From the NCBI GenBank assembly GCA_026874595.1, contig CM049308.1, positions 49,340,124-49,404,123 of the forward strand: 64,000 nucleotides of DNA, written 5' to 3'. This document shows positions 57,150 to 64,000 of this stretch, one piece after another. Position 1 is the stretch's first letter. Each line of letters begins with the position of its first letter. Under the pieces are notes generated by a model, which saw only the letters and a program-made list of their open reading frames with translations, was not told where the DNA came from and did no database searches. A program made the position numbers and the translations under genes. This stretch comes from Sipunculus nudus. Lineage: Eukaryota > Annelida > Sipuncula > Golfingiida > Sipunculidae.

Positions 57150-57650
57150 GTTTCTTGGATATTTTATGGAAACATTTCTAAAATATCAAAAAAATGTATC
57201 TCATAAAATGTTAATAAAATATTATGAAAACGTTTATAAAATGTTTTACAAAAACATATAGAAAACGTTTCTTGGATATTTTGATGGAAACATTTCTAAA
57301 ATATCAAAATAATGTATCTCACAAAATGTTAATAAAATATTATGAAAACGTTTATAAAATGTTTTACAAAAACATTTAGAAAACGTTTCTTTGATATTTT
57401 GATGGAAACATTTCTAAAATATCAAAATAATGTATCTCACAAAATGTTAATAAAATATTATGAAAACGTTTATAAAATGTTTTACCTAAACATTTAAAAA
57501 ACATTAAAATAACATTTTTAAAACGTTTTTAGCAAAACGTTTTAAATTCGTTTTTTCGAACATACAAAAAAACGTTATAAAAATATCACGAAGAAACATT
57601 TTCAAAACATTTTGTAAAACGTTTTTAAAATATCTAAAAAATATTTTTGT
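57150..57650 (+). repeat. Right sub-terminal repeats, about 118-bp period, three copies
   Basis: 'tttcttggatatttt.atgg' starts at 57151, 57268 and 57386 (as 'tttctttgatatttt'), each followed by 'aaatgttaataaaatattat' 'gaaaacg'. Then denser AAAACGTTTT/AAACATTTT palindromes lead to the inverted end CCCAGGTAGC at 57651-57660. Confidence 0.85.
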
Positions 57651-57660
57651 GCTACCTGGG

Positions 57661-57941
57661 TATGATCCCAATGACAGCTCATTTGTTAGTACGTCACCAG
57701 GGTGACCAAGATAAGCAGTTTTAAGCTAAGTTACTTGGTACAGAACTGTGTAGTTAAACCAAAGGGTAATTTAGGTTTTGGTTGTCTCAGGTTATACATG
57801 TGGTTTGTATCTGCCCCACTTGGGTTTGTTATGAGTCATTTAGAATGCTACTTTTACTGAATGATAACCTGTTATGTTAATATGTTTATGAATGTGAGTT
57901 CACAAGTATACTGAAAAACAAACATATCTTTATTTTAGATC
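57661..57941 (+). other. Short intron segment between the TIR unit and Gypsy 2
   Basis: Begins with the TA that may be the target duplication of the 11.4-kb unit and ends with AGATC, the target duplication of Gypsy 2. No feature inside. Confidence 0.5.
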
Positions 57942-58094
57942 TTTTGTGTTCGGCGCCCCCAGGCCACAAACAACAACCACCATGTTGCAATAACAGAACT
58001 TATTCTTTCGTATCTTCAATACATGAGAGCGGCTTCCTGCCGTCATACACAAATAGTTTCACATGCACTCGCCAGATGGCGCCAATACATCACA
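57942..58094 (-). repeat. LTR of Gypsy 2 (3' LTR)
   Basis: 153 bp; minus-strand start TGTGATGTATTGGCGCCATC. Followed in plus orientation by the complement of the polypurine tract ('cttctccccctttaaa'). Confidence 0.92.
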
Positions 58095-58482
58095 CTTCTC
58101 CCCCTTTAAATGATGCATACTGTAATATGTACTGTTTAATAATAAAGTTATATTATCAAGTCTTACCGAGTCCGTTGATGGTATACCTCGCGTAGGAAGT
58201 GCTTAAACCTGTAGTTTTTCAGCTTACATGTGAAAGGTTATTAGTACATCTGTATATTTAACGTTCAATGTCCTGGATACACGGAACAAATTTATATGGA
58301 GTGTTAGTTCAATTATGTCACATAATGTTGAAATCAATTCTCAGTTGCTGGAAGTTGTACATCAAGATTCCAAAAGCTCTCAGAATTAACTCATGCACTT
58401 AATCATCAATAAGTCCTATTGTTAAACACAAAATAATGCAACAAGTCCTTTTACTATCAAAATCACTTAGCTACAAAGTCTC

Positions 58483-61400
58483 TCAGGTGCACTGGTTGTT
58501 TACGTTGTTGCGCCCTGGATAACGCCTTTCAATAGGAACCACCTTTGGTGATGGAACTGACGCTGCAATATCCTCTAATCCTGGTGTATCACGCTCATTA
58601 TTATTTACAATTTCTGGTCTGTTTAATGACTCTAACTGATCACCATTTTCACAAGCAATTTTAGTATTTTCACATTTAGCATCTGCCTTAGAGACCTGTG
58701 GCTCTAGTAGCTCACTTTCAGTGATTATCCCAGAAATTACACTTTGCTCAACAACATCATTCCCTCTCTGACTAATAACAGGTTCAGGTTCTCCTGATTT
58801 TCTGAGATGGTCTGCATGCACAAAACGTTGTCTACCTCCAACCACCACTATATAACGCAAAGGCCCTAATCTGTTTGTAACCTTGCCTGGAATATACTTC
58901 ACCTCCTGGTTGTCACAACAGTTCTTTACTCTGACCATTTCATTAACTTTAAATTCACGAAACTGAGTACGCGTATCATGAATTTCTTTCTGTTTGTCTT
59001 GATATTTCTCAACAACTTTGTTGACATCTGGTCTTAGTAATTCAAATCTGGTGCGCAGCTGTCTTTTGTTTAACATCTCTCCCGGTGAACGTCCTGTCAC
59101 AGAATGTGGTGTGACCCTGTACATTAATAAGAAGTTAGCCAACTGATGACTTTCTGACAATTCTTTCTCTGAATCAAGAAAGTGTTTCTTTAGGGCATTT
59201 TTCACAGTCTGAACATAGCGTTCTGCTTGACCATTTGTCGCGGGGTGGTACGGTGGTGCTAATGTCTGCTTTATACCATTACTTCTCAAGAATGTTCCAA
59301 ATTCTGCCGACCATTTGTCGCGGGGTGGTACGGTGGTGCTAATGTCTGCTTTATACCATTACTTCTCAAGAATGTTCAAAATTCTGCCGACGCAAATGGT
59401 GGACCATTGTCCGATACAATTTCTTCAGGTAAACCATGGGTACTAAATATATTGTGTAACACCTCAATTGTCTTACTTGCAGTGGTTGTAGACATCTGGA
59501 TAACTTCTGGCCACTTCGAATAGCTATCAACTGTTATCAGGTATTTTTTACCTCTATATTCACCAAAGTCTATATGGATTCTTGACCACGGTCTGCTAGG
59601 AAATTTCCACGGGTACAGTGGAGACAGTGACGGATCTTTCTGTAATGATAAACACACATCACATTGTTTTATCATATATTCAATGCTCTGATCCAGTCCC
59701 GGAAACCAAAAATAGCTACGAGCCAGAGCCTTGGTCCTCACTATTCCCATGTGCTCTTGGTGTAGCTCTCTCACTAGAGTCTCTTGAAACTTGGGGGGTA
59801 TGATCACTCGCATCCCCCATAATAAACAACCCTGATCACAAGATATCTCTGTACTCCTTCTGTAATATGGTTTCATCTCTTCAGGTATAACTGTCCCTTT
59901 CACTGGCCATCCTGACATGGCATACTGATAAACTCTTGACAAAACAGAATCCTTTCTAGTCTCTGTACTGATATCTTCAGCTGTTATAGGTAGCTGATCA
60001 ACATGAGTGAAATAGTTTATCTGAGCTTCTAGCCCAACTGTGTCTCTCTCTAGTGGCATTCTAGAGCAAAAGTCTGCATTTCTATGTGCATCTGTCTGAC
60101 TGTACACAATATCATAATCATAAGCCATTAGAATGAGACTCCACCGCTGTAATCTGAGTGCAGCCAGTGTTGCGCCCCCTCTTTTAGGTCCTAGTATGAT
60201 TGTTAACGGTTTGTGATCTGTTATGAGGGTAAATTTCCTGCCGTACAGGTATTTATGAAATTTGTTCACTCCAAATATTATACTGGCTGCCTCGCGTTCA
60301 ATTTGAGCATAGTTTCTCTCAGTTGTAGTTAAAGTGCGCGACGCAAATGCTACTGGTCTTTCGACTCCATTTTCGTCAGTCTGGGATAGCACCGCACTTA
60401 CTCCATAGGCTGATGCATCTGTAGCAAGACTCAGGGGTTTCTTTACATCATAATGTGCAAGAACTGTAGTGCTGGACAACTCAGTCTTGACATGCTGAAA
60501 CACCTTTTCGCATTCAGTTGTCCATTCAAAATTCACATCAGATCTAAGTAATCTGTGTAATGGCTCAAGTCTGGTTGACAGGTTAGGAAAGAACTTTCCA
60601 TAGTAATTAATTAGTCCCAGTAATGATTTCAGTTGTTTTGTTTCTGGTGCTCGTGCACTGGCAATGGCTTTGATTTTGTCTTCTGTAGGATGGATACCAT
60701 TACCATCTATCTTATGTCCCAAGTATTCAACACTTGCCATGAGAAATTGACATTTGGACCTTTTGAGTTTTATGCCATATTGAGCTAATCTCTCAAACAC
60801 TGTATCTAGCAATTTCAAATGTTCCTCAGTATTATCTGACTTCAGCAATATGTCATCAAGGTATGAAGTTACTCCAGGTAGGCCTATCAGTACCTGGTCC
60901 ATTACTTTCTAAAATATGTGGGGCGCTGTTTTGACCCCGTAAGCCAACTTGTTAAATTCATACAGTCCCTTCTGTGTATTAACTGTCAGATATTTCTTGG
61001 ATGTTTCCCCCACTGGTAACTGGGAATAGGCTTGGCTCAAATCTAACACTTAACACTATGCCTCCTGCAAGAGTGGCAAATATATCCTCTGAGGTAGGTA
61101 AAGGATAAGGCTGGTCCTCAATCACTTTATTGATGGAAACTTTATAATCGCCGCACAAAAGAACGCTGGGATCACTTTTTGGGACCACTACTATCGGACT
61201 AGCCCAGTCACTCCTCTCAACTTTCTTAATGATGCCAGCTCTCTCTAAGCGATCTAGTTCACTGTCTACCTTCCCTCTCAATGAGTAGGGCACAGGTCTT
61301 GCTTTATGAAATATGGGCTTAGCTTCTGCTTTTAAGTACAAATCTGCTTGGAAGCCCTTGATATCTCCATCTCCTTTAAAGATACCACTATGTTTGTCTA

Positions 61401-62656
61401 GCAAATCTCCCAGGGGATCTGCTGGCTGCTTGGTTCTCACAGCAAAAATCTCAGACCAATTTAGTTTAATATTCTGTAACCAGTTACGACCCAGTAAGGA
61501 AACTTTATTCCCCTTAGTTACAATCAATGGTAACTGTCTGGTCTGGCCTTCATATGTAACAGTGACTTCCACTTGGCCAATAACTTCAATCTGCTGGCCA
61601 CAATAACTCCAAAGATTAATACTGCTTCTGTTTAAAGGTGCATTGCACAAATACTTATTGTATGTGGTCTCTCCTATGACCGTCACTGAAGCCGCAGTAT
61701 CTAACACAAATAAAATGTCCTGGCCATTTACAGTTATCTTTACTCTGTATTCTTCAGCCTTTCTTTTAGAACTCACATGATTAATAAAATTCAAAGTTTC
61801 ATGTCTCTCAGTACCTGTATCTGTATTTTCCTCTGAAACTTGATATACTGGCTTCTTCCGTCTGTGTTGACCTGACCGCTGACCTTGACTGTAATGACTA
61901 GGTTTTGTGTGATATGCCTTGGCTAAATGCCCTATTTTATTACACTTGTAGCACTTATTAGACTTGTGCGGACAGTCTGATGCACTATGACTAGTGTTAT
62001 GACACCTGGTGCATTGTTTACCAGTTCCTGTTTTAGTGTCTCTATGGGGCGGTTTAAACCTACTAGACTTGGAGATACGATTAACCTGGCCATCACTAGT
62101 GCATTGTCTTTCATGCCCATAGTCTTTCAAATCATTATCAATCATCTCCATGGCTAATGCCATCTCACAGGCTCTGCTCCATGTTAAATCCCCTCTAGCT
62201 GACTGATCCAGCAAGCGTTTTGTTATTTTCTCATTTCTCACACCTTGACAGAGAGTCTCTAAGAGTCTTTCCTCCATTTTATCCTCTTGTGTATATTTAC
62301 AGTCTACTGTTAGGGTTTTCAGTTCAGCAATATAGTCTACTAACTTTTCATCAGGCCTTTGTTTTTCTGGATGTAAACTTCAACCTCGCTTCTAAAGGCG
62401 TAATATTAAACTGGTAATGTTCACCTAACACTTGAATCAACTCTGTGTAAGTTTTCTCTGCAACCGGACCTGGGAACACTAAACTAGTAACAGTTTCAAA
62501 AGCTGCCGGTCCAATGACAGTTAACAGCGTTGCTGCCTTAAGATCGTCTCTGATTTTATTTGCTTTCATCCACAGCTCAAATCTTGAACGGTAGTTTGAC
62601 CACTTTTCCTCTTTGGGTACATAGGGTCCTATTTGGCCTATCAGGGATGACGCCAT
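58483..62656 (-). pseudogene. gag and pol of Gypsy 2, multiply broken
   Basis: Order on the minus strand: gag start (62656, MASSLIGQIGPYVPKEEKW); frameshift near 62360; zinc knuckles (CTRCHNTSHSASDC intact, CYKCNKIGHLAKAY with the last Cys lost). Then protease with LDTAAS where DTGA/DSGA is usual; RT start, frameshift near 61050 and stop near 60909; RT YLDD intact; RNase H ATDASAYGVSAVL. Integrase zinc motif HQEHMG ... CDVC and the DDE residues (TVDSYSKW, SDNGPPF, NGQAERYV) follow, split by an 80-bp duplication. A K02A2.6-like Gypsy relative, distinct from Gypsy 1. Not functional. Confidence 0.92.
59229..59388 (-). repeat. 80-bp tandem duplication in the integrase of Gypsy 2
   Basis: 'gaccatttgtcgcggggtgg' to 'aaattctgcc' occurs at 59229-59308 and again at 59309-59388 with one base difference. 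Eighty is not a multiple of three, so the integrase frame is shifted between the second and third catalytic acids. Confidence 0.95.
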
Positions 62657-62831
62657 TTTGACAAAATTTTACTACTTTGTACGTGCCCGAAACAAGGTCT
62701 GCTACAACCTGAGCCTCACTTGACAAATGTTTCAATATCATGAAAATCAGGGCACTGAAAGTTTTATATTTCATTAGCTCACATACCGGATTTCGCTTCT
62801 GCCCGGTTTTTTCAGTGTGTCATCCGCTTGA

Positions 62832-62848
62832 TCCCATCCTCGTCGCCA
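62832..62848 (-). other. Primer-binding site of Gypsy 2
   Basis: Minus-strand TGGCGACGAGGATGGGA, one base inside the 5' LTR. It begins with the TGG expected opposite a tRNA CCA end; the tRNA is not identified. Confidence 0.7.
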
Positions 62849-62849
62849 C

Positions 62850-63002
62850 TTTTGTGTTCGGCGCCCCCAGGCCACAAACAACAACCACCATGTTGCAATA
62901 ACGGAACTTATTCTTTCGTATCTTCAATACATGAGAGCGGCTTCCTGCCGTCATACACAAATAGTTTCACATGCACTCGCCAGATGGCGCCAATACATCA
63001 CA
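62850..63002 (-). repeat. LTR of Gypsy 2 (5' LTR)
   Basis: 153 bp, one base different from the other copy. The remaining intron to exon K6 (63008-63141) shows nothing else. Confidence 0.92.
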
Positions 63003-63141
63003 AGATCATATTAAAATCCACTGATATAAACTTATAGAAACAAATATATTGTTCCCAGTCTTTCACAAAAATGTTCTACCGTAATGTATTAAAATTCTGG
63101 TTGTTTTATTACATAAGTACAGTAAATGGGGTCTCTTGCAG

Positions 63142-63309
63142 GTCCTGGCACAGTTTGTCTCCTACCTAAAGAACCTGGACGATGTCGGTCCAGCATGACA
63201 CGGTATTTCTATAACAAGACGAGTCGGACATGTCAGGAATTCACTTATACTGGCTGTAATGGAAATGACAACAACTTTGAACATAAGGAACAGTGTCAGA
63301 GCTACTGCC
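63142..63309 (+). CDS. Exon K6: Kunitz/BPTI domain 6
   Basis: Acceptor 'ggggtctcttgcag', donor 'gtaagt', phase 1 to 1. Canonical six-cysteine spacing, reactive loop PGRC-R-S with Arg at P1 and also Arg at P3, FTYTGC as in K4, sequon NKT after YFY. The 18-kb intron before it holds the 11.4-kb unit and Gypsy 2. Confidence 0.96.
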
Positions 63310-63572
63310 GTAAGTGAATTTTATGATCAGTCTGCATTATTAACTTCAGGCCATGGGTCCAACATTAAAAAAGTAACAGTCTGCTGATTACAGATACATC
63401 ATGGAGGAAAGACATTTTCACAGTCACAACACACAGGAGAAATACCTGTCAGACTGAACAAAACCAAGACAAATATGACAAAACCAGATATAAACATTTA
63501 TGTTAAGGTAAGAAATACAACTGACTGATTTAGAAGTAGTGCTGGTAATAAAATAGTTTATATATTTTTTAG

Positions 63573-63676
63573 GTGGCATGAAGATGTGCCCTATGTGCTT
63601 CATGATGTGCGATTACGGCTTTGAAATGAGGCCAGATGGCTGCCCTGAGTGTAAATGTAAGGAGGATCCATGCAAG
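63573..63676 (+). CDS. Exon A6: antistasin-type motif 6
   Basis: Acceptor 'tatatattttttag', donor 'gtatta' (weak), phase 1 to 0. CPMCFMMCDYGFEMRPD then GCPECKCKEDPCK. Six antistasin cysteines plus one, but only two residues lie between the first and second cysteine where the other A exons have four or five. Intron 63310-63572 is featureless. Confidence 0.92.
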
Positions 63677-63997
63677 GTATTATTTATCAGTGATATCTAT
63701 AGTATAAAATATTTCTAATTCTTGATTATTCCTATGTCATAAGTTACAGTTTGGATACTACTGTTCAAATTAGCCTTCAACAATAGCATCAATATTTGTG
63801 ATAAATTGATTAACATAATTGGTGGAGGCAGTATGCAGATTGCCAGGTATATGTATGAGGTTACCTGAACATATACCTTCACCTTAATTAATCACATTGG
63901 TGCTCCTATATTAAATGATTCTGTGTCTTTATTTGATATAACAATTTGTATGGAAAGTGCTGTTTTGCTGATATGTTAGTTTCTGTTACTTTTACAG

Positions 63998-64000
63998 GAC
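63998..64000 (+). CDS. Exon C6: first codon only, cut by window end
   Basis: The sequence 'gttacttttacag' at 63985-63997 is a good acceptor at the place where a C exon is expected after A6. Only GAC is visible. Position in the cassette order, not sequence content, supports the call. Confidence 0.6.

Larger units (their letters stand above)
57942..63002 (-). mobile_element. Gypsy-type LTR retrotransposon 2, defective, 5061 bp
   Basis: 153-bp LTRs (57942-58094, 62850-63002) that differ at one base (aacagaac/aacggaac). The 5-bp duplication AGATC (57937-57941, 63003-63007) fits if the LTR ends ...CACAAAA on the minus strand, an unusual end. Purine tract AAAGGGGGAGAAG next to the 3' LTR (58095-58107) and a primer-binding site next to the 5' LTR. 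Coding frames are broken at least four times despite the near-identical LTRs. Confidence 0.93.

Overview
This is invertebrate nuclear DNA: AT-rich, intron-rich, full of interspersed repeats, minisatellites and retrotransposons, with GT-AG introns throughout. The repeat style (long elements opening with AGCTCAGCTGACTGTAAGTCATCTGAGCT, 'ggtcaaaggtcaaggtcac' repeats, GGTGGCGCCACC palindromes, Gypsy and tyrosine-recombinase retroelements) and a Kunitz plus antistasin protein suggest a marine mollusc, probably a bivalve. The taxon is an inference; no species is claimed.

The window is dominated by one plus-strand gene, open at both ends, of which 19 exons are visible (5880 to 64000, 2241 coding bases, 747 codons). 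It encodes a secreted-type, cysteine-rich protein built from a three-exon cassette. K is a Kunitz/BPTI domain (intron phase 1 to 1), A is an antistasin-type six-cysteine motif (phase 1 to 0), and C is a short five-cysteine exon (phase 0 to 1). The order is C0, K1-A1-C1, K2-A2-C2, K3-A3-C3, K4-A4-C4, K5-A5-C5, K6-A6-C6 (C6 is cut by the window edge). The phase chain is unbroken across all 19 exons. All six Kunitz domains carry Lys or Arg at P1, so a multi-headed inhibitor of trypsin-like proteases is the natural reading. The first exons and signal peptide must lie upstream of the window, and more cassettes probably lie downstream.

Layout. 1-5879: tandem repeat, a non-LTR retrotransposon remnant, a tRNA-like SINE and unassigned DNA. 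5880-29596: C0 to C4, with introns holding a 38-bp array, a 32-bp array split by a 981-bp DNA transposon, a 931-bp hAT-like element, a 51-bp array abutting exon C3, and several mollusc-type long repeats. 29597-43645: a 14-kb intron with a 41-bp array, a decayed DIRS-type (tyrosine recombinase) retrotransposon, a repeat interrupted by a young 4.7-kb Gypsy element (minus strand), and a second truncated DIRS-type copy. 43646-45169: K5-A5-C5. 45170-63141: an 18-kb intron holding an apparent 11.4-kb TIR-bounded unit (46221-57660), which carries a spliced DUF4806-like gene and nested repeats, followed by a second defective Gypsy element (57942-63002, minus strand). 63142-64000: K6-A6 and the first codon of C6.

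The most unusual signals are the strict K-A-C exon cassette, two minisatellites that copy the exon's own splice donor (C0) or acceptor (C3) so that every decoy leads to an immediate in-frame stop, and the DUF4806-like gene enclosed in a transposon-like unit with an E2F-type site at its 5' end.
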